From Nocardioides sp. YIM 152315 (GTDB lineage: Bacteria > Actinomycetota > Actinomycetes > Propionibacteriales > Nocardioidaceae), in assembly GCF_029210375.1 (NCBI RefSeq), contig NZ_JARGER010000037.1, positions 167,332 through 231,331 of the forward strand: a stretch of 64,000 nucleotides of DNA, given 5' to 3'. Position 1 is the first letter of the stretch. Each line of letters starts with the position of its first letter. The position numbers and the translations under genes are program-made. Shown piece after piece: positions 8,329 through 18,039 of this stretch. The notes under the pieces are model-generated. The model saw only the letters and a list, made by a program, of their open reading frames with translations, did no database searches and was not told where the DNA came from.

Positions 8329-9324
8329 TCAAGCGAGCCAGCGCAGCCACCGGCCGTGTCCGTGCGTCCACGCCACCGCACGGCCGTCGACGCCCAGCAC
8401 GAACCCCCGGACGTCCGGCGGCATCGCCGGACCGAGCCCGGTGACGCCCGGCAGCACCCGCGGCGCCTCGTTGCTGACCCAGCGGCACCGGCCCTCGGCC
8501 ACCAGCCCGGTCATCATCGACGCGAATCGGGCGCGGTCGTCGTCGTCGAGGTAGGCGATGACGGCGCTGTGGAAGACGACCACGGTGCCGTACGCCGCGG
8601 CGGCGTCGACCAGCGCGGGCAGCTCGGTGAGCAGGTCGCCGCGCAGCAGCCGCGGCGGGTCGGCGCGCGCGACCCCGACGGCGCGGACGAGCTGGGCGCG
8701 ACGTCCGTCGTCCTCCGGCCACACCAGGTTCGCGAGCCAGGCCATCTGGTCGGGGTCGGTCACGTCGAGCGGGTTGAGGTCGACGCCGGTCCGGTGGGCG
8801 ACCTCGGGCAGCGCGGTCGGCAGCGGCGCCGGGCCGTCGACCCGGCAGGTCAGCTCGGGCCGGCCGGCTCCGGGTCCCCGCAGCCGGACGGTGCCGGCGT
8901 CGGTCGCCCAGGCGTAGTCGTAGCGGTCCGGGTAGAGACACAGGCCGGCACTGGGTCCGACCTCGACGAGCGCGATCGGACCCGTCGCCTCCAGCAGGTC
9001 GAACGCCGGCAGCAGCGTGGCCAGCCGGCCGACCTCGTTGGTCTGGGTCGCACGCCCCCGGATCGTGGCCTCGATGCCGCCGTCGTCGGCGAGCAGGGCG
9101 CGGCGCAGCCCGGCGTACGGACCCGGTGCGGGCACGTCGTGCCAGCGGGCGGCGGCGAAGACCAGGTTGGGCTGTCGCTTCGGCACCGGGAGGCGCTCCA
9201 GCCACGCCAGCACCTCGGGGTCGTCCGCGACACCCCGCGCCCACTCCGCGAAGCAGGGGGAGTCCGGGACCGCGTCGGCCGCGAACTCGACGTACTGCCG
9301 CCGGGTGTCCCCGTGGACCTCCAA
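8329..9324 (-). CDS. DUF2332 family protein
   Basis: 331 residues. Recognised by the DUF2332 layout: an N-terminal helical part (SPCFAEWARGVADDPEVL), a central LVEVGPSAGLCLYPDRYDY that resembles a methyltransferase-like glycine motif (VEVGPSAGL), DLNPLDVTDP, and VVVFHSAVIAYLDDDDR toward the end. The function of the family is not established; the fold suggests a relative of SAM-dependent methyltransferases. It begins with TTG five bases after the stop of the aldehyde dehydrogenase gene and is probably its operon partner. Confidence 0.85.
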   Translation of the reverse strand: MEVHGDTRRQYVEFAADAVPDSPCFAEWARGVADDPEVLAWLERLPVPKRQPNLVFAAARWHDVPAPGPYAGLRRALLADDGGIEATIRGRATQTNEVGRLATLLPAFDLLEATGPIALVEVGPSAGLCLYPDRYDYAWATDAGTVRLRGPGAGRPELTCRVDGPAPLPTALPEVAHRTGVDLNPLDVTDPDQMAWLANLVWPEDDGRRAQLVRAVGVARADPPRLLRGDLLTELPALVDAAAAYGTVVVFHSAVIAYLDDDDRARFASMMTGLVAEGRCRWVSNEAPRVLPGVTGLGPAMPPDVRGFVLGVDGRAVAWTHGHGRWLRWLA

Positions 9325-9329
9325 CGTCG

Positions 9330-10799
9330 TCAGCCGGCCGGCAGGGCGACGTACGTCGTCTCGAGGTACTCCTCGATGCCCTCGAAGCCGCCCTCCCGCC
9401 CGAAGCCGCTGGCCTTGACGCCGCCGAACGGCGCGGCCGGGTTGGAGACCAGGCCGGTGTTGAAGCCGACCATGCCGAAGTCCAGCGACTCCGCGACCCG
9501 GATCGTGCGGGCCAGGTCGCGGGTGTAGACGTAGGAGGAGAGGCCGTACTCGGTGTCGTTGGCCTGGCGGACCGCCTCGTCCTCGGTCTCGAACGTCGTG
9601 ATCGGCGCGACCGGGCCGAAGATCTCCTGGACGTTGATCTCCGAGTCCGACGGCACGTCGAGGAGCACCGTCGGCGGGTAGAAGTAGCCGGGTCCGTCGG
9701 GGACGCTGCCGCCGACGACGACCCTCGCGCCGTCGTGCACGGCGTCGGTGACGAGCTGGCTGACGCTCTCGACGGCCTTCTCGTCGATGAGCGGACCGAC
9801 GTCGACGCCCTCGTCCTGCCCACGACCGAGGCTCAGCCCGCCCATCCGCTCACCGAGCTTGTCGCCGAACTCCTGCGCGACCGAGGAGTGCACGAGGAAC
9901 CGGTTGGCGGCGGTGCACGCCTCTCCCATGTTGCGCATCTTGGCGACCATGGCGCCGTCGACGGCGGCGTCGATGTCGGCGTCCTCGAACACGATGAACG
10001 GCGCGTTGCCGCCGAGCTCCATGCTGAGCCGCTGGAGCTGGTCGGCCGACTGCCGCACCAGCACCCGGCCCACACCCGTGGACCCCGTGAAGCTCACCTT
10101 CCGCAGCCGGTCGTCGGCCTGGAGGGTCTGGCTGAGCTCGCCGGTGTGGCTGGTCGTGACCACGTTGAGCACGCCATCCGGGAGGCCGGCCTCGGTCAGC
10201 ACGCCGGCGAGCGCGAGCATCGTGAGCGGCGTCTGGCTCGCCGGCTTGACCACCATCGTGCACCCCGCGGCGATCGCCGGCCCGATCTTGCGGGTGCCCA
10301 TCGCGAGCGGGAAGTTCCACGGGGTGATGAACAGGCAGGGCCCGACGGGCTTCTTGATGGTCAGCAGCCTGCTGCCACCGGCGGGCGCCTGCATCCAGCG
10401 GCCGTGGATGCGCACGGCCTCCTCGGCGTACCAGCGGAAGAACTCGGCGCCGTAGGACACCTCGCCGCGGGCCTCGGCGACCGTCTTGCCCATCTCGAGG
10501 CTCATCAGGTGCGCGAACTGGTCGGCGCGGTCGGTGATCAGCCCGAACGCCGTCCGCAGGATCTCGCCGCGCTCGCGCGGCGGGGTGCGCGCCCAGGACT
10601 CCTGCGCGGCGACGGCCGCGTCGAGCGCGTCGACGGCGTCGCCCACCGAGGCGTCGGCCACGTCGGTGAGCACGGAGCCGTCGGCCGGGTCGATGACGTC
10701 GAGCCGGTCGCCGCCCTCCGCCTCGCGCCACGCACCGCCGATGTAGAGGCCACGCATGTCGGGGCCGAGCAGATCGAGTCCGTCCGTCTGAGTGCTCAT
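9330..10799 (-). CDS. NAD(P)-dependent succinate-semialdehyde dehydrogenase-type aldehyde dehydrogenase
   Basis: 489 residues from ATG 10799. A complete ALDH: PWNFPLAMGTRKIGPAIAAG (~160-179), FTGSTGVGR (237-245), the general base in MELGGNAP (Glu261) and the nucleophile in GEACTAANRF (Cys295), plus NPAAPFGGVKASGFGREGG near the end. The GabD/SSADH subgroup is the closest match by eye. It oxidises an aldehyde (probably succinic or glutaric semialdehyde) to the acid. The frame remains open 56 codons upstream but lacks similarity there. DUF2332 follows directly. No regulator is adjacent. Confidence 0.9.
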   Translation of the reverse strand: MSTQTDGLDLLGPDMRGLYIGGAWREAEGGDRLDVIDPADGSVLTDVADASVGDAVDALDAAVAAQESWARTPPRERGEILRTAFGLITDRADQFAHLMSLEMGKTVAEARGEVSYGAEFFRWYAEEAVRIHGRWMQAPAGGSRLLTIKKPVGPCLFITPWNFPLAMGTRKIGPAIAAGCTMVVKPASQTPLTMLALAGVLTEAGLPDGVLNVVTTSHTGELSQTLQADDRLRKVSFTGSTGVGRVLVRQSADQLQRLSMELGGNAPFIVFEDADIDAAVDGAMVAKMRNMGEACTAANRFLVHSSVAQEFGDKLGERMGGLSLGRGQDEGVDVGPLIDEKAVESVSQLVTDAVHDGARVVVGGSVPDGPGYFYPPTVLLDVPSDSEINVQEIFGPVAPITTFETEDEAVRQANDTEYGLSSYVYTRDLARTIRVAESLDFGMVGFNTGLVSNPAAPFGGVKASGFGREGGFEGIEEYLETTYVALPAG

Positions 10800-10906
10800 G
10801 GAGCCAGCCTCGCACCCGATCTGCTTGCCGCAAACCACTGACACCCTCACCACAATCGTGACAGGCTTGGAGACGTCGACTGGAGGGAGCACCTTGATGT
10901 CGGCAC

Positions 10907-10940
10907 GAGCCCCTTGCTGACCCCATGCAGCGAGGGGCTC
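10907..10940. terminator. Hairpin, 13-bp stem with one mismatch
   Basis: GAGCCCCTTGCTG (10907-10919) pairs with CAGCGAGGGGCTC (10928-10940), loop eight bases. It lies in the 254-bp gap between the LuxR ATPase gene and the start of the dehydrogenase gene. Transcription from the right would meet it after the hairpin at 11004-11035; it may be a second terminator or an attenuator-like leader element of the dehydrogenase gene. Confidence 0.45.
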
Positions 10941-11003
10941 CTCCTTGGATGGCCCGATCCGGCGCACCCCCCTGCAGCGCAGGGATCACCAGAGCCACAG
11001 GGA

Positions 11004-11035
11004 ACGGGGCCCCGGCGTGCACGCCGGGGCCCCGT
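11004..11035 (-). terminator. Perfect 32-bp palindrome after the LuxR ATPase gene
   Basis: The 32 bases are fully self-complementary (arms of 16 bases around GTGCAC), 18 bases beyond the stop of the minus-strand gene ending at 11054. There is no T-run, as is usual for actinobacterial terminators. Confidence 0.7.
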
Positions 11036-11053
11036 GTCATCTCGCACCCGGCG

Positions 11054-13762
11054 CTACTCGGCCGGTGCCGGCACCAGCAGGGTCGCGAGCTGGGTGCGGG
11101 AGCGTACGTCGAGCTTGCGGTAGATCCGGGTCAGCGCGGCCTCGACGGTCTTGACGGAGAGGTGCAGCCGCTCGGCGATCTGCCGGTTGGACGAGCCCTG
11201 GCAGACCAGCTGGGCGATCCGGGCCTCGGTGTCGGTGAGGCGGCCGAGCATCGGGTCGCCGGCGCTGGCGACCGGGTCCGGGGCGAGCTCGGCGCGCACC
11301 TCGGTCAGCCACGGCTCCGCGTGCAGCTCGGCGAAGACCGCCTCGGCCGCCTCGAGTGTGGCGCGAGCGGCGGCCGCCCGGCGGGCGCGGCGCTCGACGT
11401 GGGCGCGAGTCAGCAGCAGGCGACCCAGGTCGACGCGCATCCCGACGTCGGCACAGACCTTCACCGCCCTCTCGATCAGGTGCACCGCCGCGTCGAGGTC
11501 ACCCGTGGCGCAGAGCAGCTCGGCCTCGGCGCGGTCCAGCTGCGCACCCGCGCCCTCGGTCCCCGACCTGCCGTCGAGTGCCGCGCGTGCCTGCGCCAAC
11601 ACCGCGGCGGCGTCCTCCGGCGCGCCCAGCGCGACCAGCGCCGACACGAGCTCGGGCTGCCAGCGGTTGACCGTGGGGTCGCTGATGCCGTGCGTCTGCT
11701 CGATCCGGCGGATCCGTTCGAGGCTCGCCCGGGCGGCTGCCGCGTCGCCGCTGCGGAGCTCCGCCTGGCCGAGCACGAGGAGGTGGCGCTGCAGGTAGCG
11801 GGTGTCGCCCCGCTCCTCGGCGGCGAGGGCCCCACGCTCGGCGAGGGTCCGGGCCGTCCCGAGATCCCCGCCGGCCAGCTCCGCGAGCGCGCTGATGAAC
11901 CAGCCCGTGTGCGGGTCGAGCCCGAACTCCTCGCCGACCTGGGCGGCCCGCGCGGCGTACGCCATCGCCTCGCGGCAGCGCCCGACCCGCACGCCCACCT
12001 CGACGAGGCAGCGCAGCACGTGGACCTGGTCCATGCCCGCACCGCGCTCGACCCGGGCGAGCATGGCGAGGAAGGCGGCCCACGCCTCCTCGAGCCGATC
12101 GTCGTAGAGCGCGAAGCGGGCGGCGATGTACGCCGGCGACGTGTGGGTCAGCCCCGGCTGCGCCGGCGCGGTCGGCGGCACGAGCGCGAGCGCGGCCGCG
12201 AGATGGTCGTCGTGGGTGCCGGCGCCGGTCCAGCGGGCCGCGACCGCCAGGGTGGTCAGCGCCGACGCCTCCGCGACCCGGTCGCCGGCGCAGCGGAAGA
12301 GGCCGGCGGCCCGCTCCGCCAGCCGCGAGGACTCTGCTGGGCGCGACTCCATCAGCGCGACCCGCGACCGCTGCAGCAGCACCATCGCCACCAGCCGATC
12401 GTCCTCGCCGGCGTCGGTCAACGCGGCGGTGAGCACCTCGTCCATGGCGGCGACCCCGGAGCCGGCGAGCTCCGGCAGCGCCAACCGCACCCGCACCATC
12501 TGCGCGGGGCAGGCGTCCTCGCGCAGGAAGTCGTCGAGCGCGCGGTGCACGAGGTCCGCGTGGTTGCCGGGCGCCCCGGTCTCGACGGCGGTCGCGAGCC
12601 ACTCCACGCGCTCGGTGAGCAGCTCGGCGGGCGCCCGGTCGGCCGCGAGGAGGTAGAGCTCGGTGGCGATCGACCGGTGGCCGGCGGTCGCCGACGCCCG
12701 TGCGGCCACGGCCACCTCGCGGGCGAGCGCTGCGTCGGGCCGCGGGTCGGCGAGCGCGTCGTGCCGCACTCGCTCGGCCGTGCCTGGTGCGACCTCGGCG
12801 AGGGTGCGGTGCCACGCGGCGCGGCGAACCGCCGGCGTCGCCTCGCTCACCACCCGGCCGAGCTCGGTCGGCGCGAAGCGCAGCGTGTCTCCCGCCCGGG
12901 TCAGCAGCCCGGCCTCGGCCGCGGCGCGCACGTGGGCCTCGGCCTCGACCCGGCCGGCCCGCTCGAGCTGGCGCACGGTCGGCCGGTGCAGCAGCGCGGC
13001 GACCGAGAGGGTGGTGCGGACCTCGTGGTCCTGGGCGAGGAACCGGTCGCGCAGCACCCGTTCGAGGCTGGCGGGCAGCGGGGTGGGCCGGCCCAGCAGC
13101 AGCGGCTGCTCCCGGGCGGCGCCGCCGAGCGCGAGCGCCAGTGACGGCAGCCCGCCGGACTCGACGTGGAGCCGCTGCGCGACGTGGGCGGGTACGCCGT
13201 GCGCGGCGAGCAGCTCGATCATCTCGGCGGCGTCGAGCGGCGGCACCTCCAGCTCGTGCAGGTCCGAGAGGTCGATGCCTCGGTCGGGCTCCGGCACCGG
13301 GCCTACGGTGGCGACGAGCCCGACCCGCGACGCGACGCGGCGTCGGCCGTAGCCGATGACGCAGGCCGAGTGCGGGTCGAGCCACTGGGCGTCGTCGAGC
13401 AGGACCAGCACCGGACGGGTGCGGGACGCCTCGTCGAGCAGCGCGCGGAAGCGGCCGCACAGCGCGCTGCGCAGCCGGTCGTCCTCGACCGGCGCCGCGA
13501 GCGCCGGCAGGGTGCCGCGCAGGTCGACGGGCAGCTGGTCGACCAGGTCCTGGAGCGCGGCGTACGGCAGTCCGTGCTCGGCGGGAGCGCCGTTGGCCCG
13601 GAGCACGAGGGCGTCGTGGCGCTCGCGGTGGCCCTCCTCCAGCGCGTCGAGGAGGGCGCTCTTGCCGATCCCCGCGGGTCCGCGCGGGGCGACAGCTGCT
13701 CCCTGCGTCAGCAGGGTGCTTACCTCTGTGAGCAGGGTGAGGCGACCCACTACCCGAGCCAT
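11054..13762 (-). CDS. Large ATP-binding LuxR-family (LAL) transcriptional regulator
   Basis: 902 residues. N-terminal AAA/STAND ATPase module: Walker A GPAGIGKS (28-35), Walker B PVLVLLDDAQWLDPH (~117-131). A long helical/TPR-like middle follows, and the C-terminus holds the LuxR HTH (LTDTEARIAQLVCQGSSNRQ, then IAERLHLSVKTVEAALT and YRKLDVRSRTQL). LAL proteins are ATP-dependent activators responding to small molecules, often for catabolic or secondary-metabolite genes. Gene stands alone, divergent from EF-G2 with a ~150-bp gap. A TAGCCT box lies nine bases before the ATG. Target unknown. Confidence 0.92.
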   Translation of the reverse strand: MARVVGRLTLLTEVSTLLTQGAAVAPRGPAGIGKSALLDALEEGHRERHDALVLRANGAPAEHGLPYAALQDLVDQLPVDLRGTLPALAAPVEDDRLRSALCGRFRALLDEASRTRPVLVLLDDAQWLDPHSACVIGYGRRRVASRVGLVATVGPVPEPDRGIDLSDLHELEVPPLDAAEMIELLAAHGVPAHVAQRLHVESGGLPSLALALGGAAREQPLLLGRPTPLPASLERVLRDRFLAQDHEVRTTLSVAALLHRPTVRQLERAGRVEAEAHVRAAAEAGLLTRAGDTLRFAPTELGRVVSEATPAVRRAAWHRTLAEVAPGTAERVRHDALADPRPDAALAREVAVAARASATAGHRSIATELYLLAADRAPAELLTERVEWLATAVETGAPGNHADLVHRALDDFLREDACPAQMVRVRLALPELAGSGVAAMDEVLTAALTDAGEDDRLVAMVLLQRSRVALMESRPAESSRLAERAAGLFRCAGDRVAEASALTTLAVAARWTGAGTHDDHLAAALALVPPTAPAQPGLTHTSPAYIAARFALYDDRLEEAWAAFLAMLARVERGAGMDQVHVLRCLVEVGVRVGRCREAMAYAARAAQVGEEFGLDPHTGWFISALAELAGGDLGTARTLAERGALAAEERGDTRYLQRHLLVLGQAELRSGDAAAARASLERIRRIEQTHGISDPTVNRWQPELVSALVALGAPEDAAAVLAQARAALDGRSGTEGAGAQLDRAEAELLCATGDLDAAVHLIERAVKVCADVGMRVDLGRLLLTRAHVERRARRAAAARATLEAAEAVFAELHAEPWLTEVRAELAPDPVASAGDPMLGRLTDTEARIAQLVCQGSSNRQIAERLHLSVKTVEAALTRIYRKLDVRSRTQLATLLVPAPAE

Positions 13763-13911
13763 GGAGCCCTCAGGCTAGACCGAGGAATCCGTGCCCGACA
13801 GCCCCTTGTGCCCGCGCGCGTTCAGGAGTTCTCTCGGACCAGGGGTCGGCGGGCGGCCCCCGGTGTAGACGTCAGCAGACACACCAGCGCGGACGGCAGG
13901 AGGTGTCGGCG

Positions 13912-16008
13912 ATGGCCGACAAGGGCAACCGGAGAGCGTCGGGGCAAGATCTGGGGGCGAGCAGCCCGGACCGGATCAGGAACGTGGTGCTCGTGGGCCC
14001 GGCGGGGTCCGGCAAGACCACGCTGGCCGAGACCCTGCTCGCCGCCTCGGGCGCGATCCCCCGCGCCGGCTCCGTGCGCGACGGCACCACCGTCTGCGAC
14101 CACGAGGAGTCCGAGCACGCCCACGGTCGCACCATCTCGCTCGCGGTCGCCCCGCTCGTCCATGAGGGCACCAAGGTCAACCTCGTCGACACTCCCGGGT
14201 ACGCCGACTTCGTCGGTGAGCTGCGCGCCGGCCTGCGCGCCGCCGACTGCGCGCTGTTCGTGATCGCGGCCAACGAGGCGGTCGACGACGGCACCCGGTC
14301 GCTGTGGCGCGAGTGCGCGAGCATCGGGATGCCGCGGGCCGTGGTGATCACCAAGCTCGACCAGGCCCGGGCCGACTACGAGGGGCTGCTGATGCAGGCG
14401 CAGGACGCCTTCGGCGACCGGGTGATGCCGCTCTTCGTGCCGGTCCGCCGGGGCGACGAGGTCGTGGCGCTGACGGGCCTCCTCGCGCCGAGCGAGGAGG
14501 CCGAGGCGACCGGCCTGCGCGGTGACCTGATCGAGGCCGTCATCGAGGAGTCCGAGGACGAGACCCTCATGGACCGCTACGTCGGTGGGGAGGAGATCGA
14601 CGAGAAGGTGCTGGTCGACGACCTCGAGCGGGCGGTCGCGCGCGCGACGTTCTTCCCGGTGGTCCCGGTCTGCTCCACCACCGGTGTCGGCTGCGACGAG
14701 CTGCTCGATCTCGCGGTCCGCGGCTTCCCGTCGCCCGCCGAGCACCCCTCCCCCGACGTCTTCCTGCCCTCGGGCGCCACGGCCGACGCGATCTCCTGCG
14801 ACCCGGACGGACCGCTGGTCGCCGAGGTCGTGAAGACGACCAGCGACCCCTATGTCGGACGGCTCAGCCTGGTGCGCGTCTTCTCGGGCACGCTCGCCGC
14901 GGACCAGTCGGTGCACGTGTCCGGCCACTTCTCGTCGTTCTTCGGGGAGTCCTCCGGCCACCCCGACCACGACGAGGACGAGAAGATCGGCGCGCTCGCC
15001 CACGTCCTCGGCAAGTCCCAGGCGCCGGCCGGCGGCGTCGTCGCCGGCGACATCTGCGCGATCGGGCGCCTCTCCCGGGCCGAGACCGGAGACACCCTCT
15101 CCGCGGTCGACGACCCCCGCGTGCTGCGGCCCTGGTCGATGCCCGAGCCGCTGCTGCCGGTCGCCATCGTCGCCCGCAGCAAGGCCGACGAGGACAAGCT
15201 CTCCCAGGCGCTCGCCCGGGTCGCCGCCGAGGACCCCTCCCTGCGCGTCGAGAACAACGCCGAGACCCACCAGCTCGTGCTGTGGTGCATGGGCGAGTCC
15301 CACGCCGAGGTGACGCTGGAGCGGCTCACCGAGCGGTACGGCGTACACGTCGACCAGGAGCCGTTCGTGGTCTCCCTGCGCGAGACGTTCGCGGGTCGCG
15401 CCGGTGGCCTCGGGCGGCACGTCAAGCAGTCCGGTGGCCACGGTCAGTACGCCGTCTGCCACATCGAGGTCGAGCCCCTGCCCGAGGGCAGCGGCTTCGA
15501 GTTCGTCGACAAGGTCGTCGGCGGCGCGGTGCCGCGACAGTTCATCCCCAGCGTCGAGAAGGGCGTGCGCACCCAGATGCAGAAGGGCGTGCGGCTCGGC
15601 CACCCGGTCGTCGACGTGCGCGTCACCCTCACCGACGGCAAGGCGCACAGCGTCGACTCCTCCGACATGGCCTTCCAGACCGCCGGCGCGCTCGCGCTGC
15701 GGGAGGCCGCGGCGGCCACCACCGTCACGATCCTCGAGCCCTACGACACCGTCACCGTCGTCGTACCCGACGAGCTGGTCGGTCCTGTGATGAGCGACCT
15801 CTCCGCCCGCCGCGGCCGGCTGCTCGGCACCGACAAGGTCGGCGAGGACCGGACGTCCGTGCAGGCCGCCGTGCCGCAGACGGAGCTGGTGCGCTACGCC
15901 GTCGACCTGCGCTCGGCGACCCACGGCGCCGGCGTCTTCACCCGCACCTTCGCCCACTTCGAGCCCATGCCCGAGGAGGTCGCCCGCACCGTCGACCCGC
16001 GGGAGTGA
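13912..16008 (+). CDS. fusA2: Elongation factor G-like protein EF-G2
   Basis: 698 residues from ATG 13912, with AGGAGG nine bases upstream (this excludes the in-frame GTG at 13903). GTPase motifs: GPAGSGKTTL (~G1), GRTISLAV in switch I where canonical EF-G has a different RGITI motif, DTPGYADF (G3) and TKLDQARADY (G4, TKLD rather than NKxD). Domains II, III-IV and V follow (GGHGQYAVCHIEVEPL, FVDKVVGGAVPRQFIPSVEK). It fits the actinobacterial second EF-G group such as M. tuberculosis Rv0120c, whose role is unclear and which is not a full replacement for FusA. Single gene, no ribosomal operon around it. Confidence 0.9.
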   Translation: MADKGNRRASGQDLGASSPDRIRNVVLVGPAGSGKTTLAETLLAASGAIPRAGSVRDGTTVCDHEESEHAHGRTISLAVAPLVHEGTKVNLVDTPGYADFVGELRAGLRAADCALFVIAANEAVDDGTRSLWRECASIGMPRAVVITKLDQARADYEGLLMQAQDAFGDRVMPLFVPVRRGDEVVALTGLLAPSEEAEATGLRGDLIEAVIEESEDETLMDRYVGGEEIDEKVLVDDLERAVARATFFPVVPVCSTTGVGCDELLDLAVRGFPSPAEHPSPDVFLPSGATADAISCDPDGPLVAEVVKTTSDPYVGRLSLVRVFSGTLAADQSVHVSGHFSSFFGESSGHPDHDEDEKIGALAHVLGKSQAPAGGVVAGDICAIGRLSRAETGDTLSAVDDPRVLRPWSMPEPLLPVAIVARSKADEDKLSQALARVAAEDPSLRVENNAETHQLVLWCMGESHAEVTLERLTERYGVHVDQEPFVVSLRETFAGRAGGLGRHVKQSGGHGQYAVCHIEVEPLPEGSGFEFVDKVVGGAVPRQFIPSVEKGVRTQMQKGVRLGHPVVDVRVTLTDGKAHSVDSSDMAFQTAGALALREAAAATTVTILEPYDTVTVVVPDELVGPVMSDLSARRGRLLGTDKVGEDRTSVQAAVPQTELVRYAVDLRSATHGAGVFTRTFAHFEPMPEEVARTVDPRE

Positions 16009-16036
16009 GGTCAACGGCCGTTGCGGGCGCGCCTGC

Positions 16037-16103
16037 GGGATAGCCAGCGACAGGGTGGTCGTCCCGAGACCCCGGGGACAGCCATCTCGTCACTGGCTAT
16101 CCC
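16037..16103. terminator. Shared hairpin between convergent EF-G2 and PBP genes
   Basis: GGGATAGCCAG (16037-16047) pairs perfectly with CTGGCTATCCC (16093-16103); a smaller GTCCC/GGGAC hairpin lies in the loop. The right arm contains the TAG stop of the minus-strand gene (16097-16099). Acts plausibly as a terminator for both genes. Confidence 0.6.
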
Positions 16104-17986
16104 CGAGACCGCAGGAACTGCTCCAGGATCGGCCCGGCGGTGCCGGAGCCCGACGCGCCCTCGTCGACGTACACCGCCACGGCGAGGTCGTCGTGGGCCG
16201 CGACCATCCAGGCGTGCAGGAGGACCTTGCCGTCGCGCTCGAACTCGGCGGTGCCGGTCTTCGCGATCACCGGGCCACCGGGCACGTCGAGCAGGCCACG
16301 ACCGCTGCCGGAGGTGACGACGCCGCGCAGCATGGTCCGCAGCGCGGTCACCTCCTGCCTGCTCAGCGGCGACGCCTCGGCCGGCACGGAGACGTCGACC
16401 CCCTTCACGAGTCGGGGGACGACCGTCTGCCCGGACTGGATCGAGGCCATCACCGTCGCCATCGCCATGGGCGAGGCGAGGATGCCGCCCTGACCGATCA
16501 TGTCGGCGGCGGCCTCGGTCTCGGACTCCGGTGCGGGCACCTGGCCGAAGTACGCCGGGAATCCCAGGTCGTGGTCGATCCCCAGGCCGAGCGAGGCGGC
16601 GGCGCCGGCGAGGTCGCCGTCGGAGAGCTTGTCGGCGTTGGCGATGAACGCGGTGTTGCACGAGTTCGCGACCGCCACGCTGAGCGGGATGTCGCCGAGG
16701 GCGCCGCTCGGGTAGTCGTCGTAGTTCTCGAACGGCTTGCCGTCGACGACGACCTCCCGGGTGCACGGCACCACCGTCTGCGGGGTGAGCCCGGCCCGCA
16801 GCAGCGCGAGGCTGCTCACGGTCTTGAACGTCGACCCGGGGGCCGCCTGACCGTACGTCGCGAAGTTGTAGCCGTTCGTGCCCGGCCCGTTGGCGGCGGC
16901 GAGGATGTGCCCGTCGGAGGGACGGATCGCGACGAGCGCGCTCGCCGGGCCGACGTTCGCGAGCGCTGCCTCCGCGGCCTGCTGCGCCTCGAGGTCCAGG
17001 GTGATCTCGAGCGGCCGGCCGGGCTGGGCGTCGACCCGGTAGAGCTCGCGCTCCTTCCCGTCGGACGCGACCGCGTTGACCACGACGCCGTCGACGCCGC
17101 GGAGCTGCTCGTCGTAGCGAGCCTGGAGCCCCGACAGGCCGGCCTGGTCGCCGACCTCGTAGCGGTCGGGGTGCTCGTCGATCATCTCCGCGGTGACGTC
17201 GCCGACCGTCCCGAGGATCGGCAGCGCGAAGTCGCGACTGGGTCCGAGCGGGATGTCGTCGGCGATCGCCACGGCGCCCTTGATGCCCGCGTAGCCCTGC
17301 GCGACGGCGCCCGGCACGTCGTCCTTGCGGATCACGATCGCCTCGACGAACGCCTTGTCGCCCGCCGCCTCGACCCGCTTGGCGTACGCCGCGGCGTCGA
17401 TGTCCAGCAGCTGCGCGAGCTGCAGCGCGGACTGCCCGGCCCGCGCCTTCGGCACCTGCGACCGGTCGATGCCGAAGCGGGTCACGGACCGGTCGGTCAC
17501 GATGGTGTCGCCCCTGTTGCCGAGGATGAGGCCTCGGTCGCCGGTGATCGGCGTGAGGTCGAGAACGGTCCCCGACTGGAGGGACGGCTCGACGAGCGTG
17601 CGGTCCCACGCGACCTGCCACTCGTCGTCGACGAGGTCCATCTCGGCCTCGGTCGTGTAGCTCCACTCCTCACCGCCGACCGGCCACATCCAGGCCAGGG
17701 TCGCGGTGGCCGAGTCGCCCTCGTCGCCCTCCTGGACGTCGCCCGCCGCAACCGTCGGCGTCAGGTCGCCCATGCCGTCGACGACCTCGGCGTACTCGTC
17801 GGCCACGCCGGCCTCGTCGCGATCGGCGGCGAGGCCGACCGCGGAGAAGTCACCCGACACGAACGCCTCGGCCAGCGCGTCGGCGGCTTCCTCGGGATCG
17901 GGTCCGGAGCCTTCGTCGGACCCGCTGCAGGCGACGAGGGAGCTGGCGGCCAGCGCGAGGGTGACGACGGAGATCAGTGAACGCAC
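16097..17986 (-). CDS. Penicillin-binding transpeptidase lipoprotein with NTF2-like N-terminal domain
   Basis: 629 residues from GTG 17986. Signal peptide with lipobox LVAC (Cys20) indicates an outer-leaflet lipoprotein. An NTF2-like MecA_N domain (~35-135) and a PBP dimerisation region precede the transpeptidase, which has all three motifs: STFK (Ser385), SCN (442-444) and KTG (576-578). It cross-links or remodels peptidoglycan and belongs to the class B PBPs related to MecA/PBP2x-like low-affinity enzymes. Choosing GTG 17986 gives a proper signal peptide; an ATG at 18043 would overlap the MerR gene and bury the signal. The next gene upstream, in the same direction, is the MerR regulator. 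Confidence 0.92.
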   Translation of the reverse strand: MRSLISVVTLALAASSLVACSGSDEGSGPDPEEAADALAEAFVSGDFSAVGLAADRDEAGVADEYAEVVDGMGDLTPTVAAGDVQEGDEGDSATATLAWMWPVGGEEWSYTTEAEMDLVDDEWQVAWDRTLVEPSLQSGTVLDLTPITGDRGLILGNRGDTIVTDRSVTRFGIDRSQVPKARAGQSALQLAQLLDIDAAAYAKRVEAAGDKAFVEAIVIRKDDVPGAVAQGYAGIKGAVAIADDIPLGPSRDFALPILGTVGDVTAEMIDEHPDRYEVGDQAGLSGLQARYDEQLRGVDGVVVNAVASDGKERELYRVDAQPGRPLEITLDLEAQQAAEAALANVGPASALVAIRPSDGHILAAANGPGTNGYNFATYGQAAPGSTFKTVSSLALLRAGLTPQTVVPCTREVVVDGKPFENYDDYPSGALGDIPLSVAVANSCNTAFIANADKLSDGDLAGAAASLGLGIDHDLGFPAYFGQVPAPESETEAAADMIGQGGILASPMAMATVMASIQSGQTVVPRLVKGVDVSVPAEASPLSRQEVTALRTMLRGVVTSGSGRGLLDVPGGPVIAKTGTAEFERDGKVLLHAWMVAAHDDLAVAVYVDEGASGSGTAGPILEQFLRSRG

Positions 17987-18039
17987 GACGTCGGTTCTAC
18001 CAGCCTCCCCCGACGCGTCCGGGCACCGCTCTCGGGGCG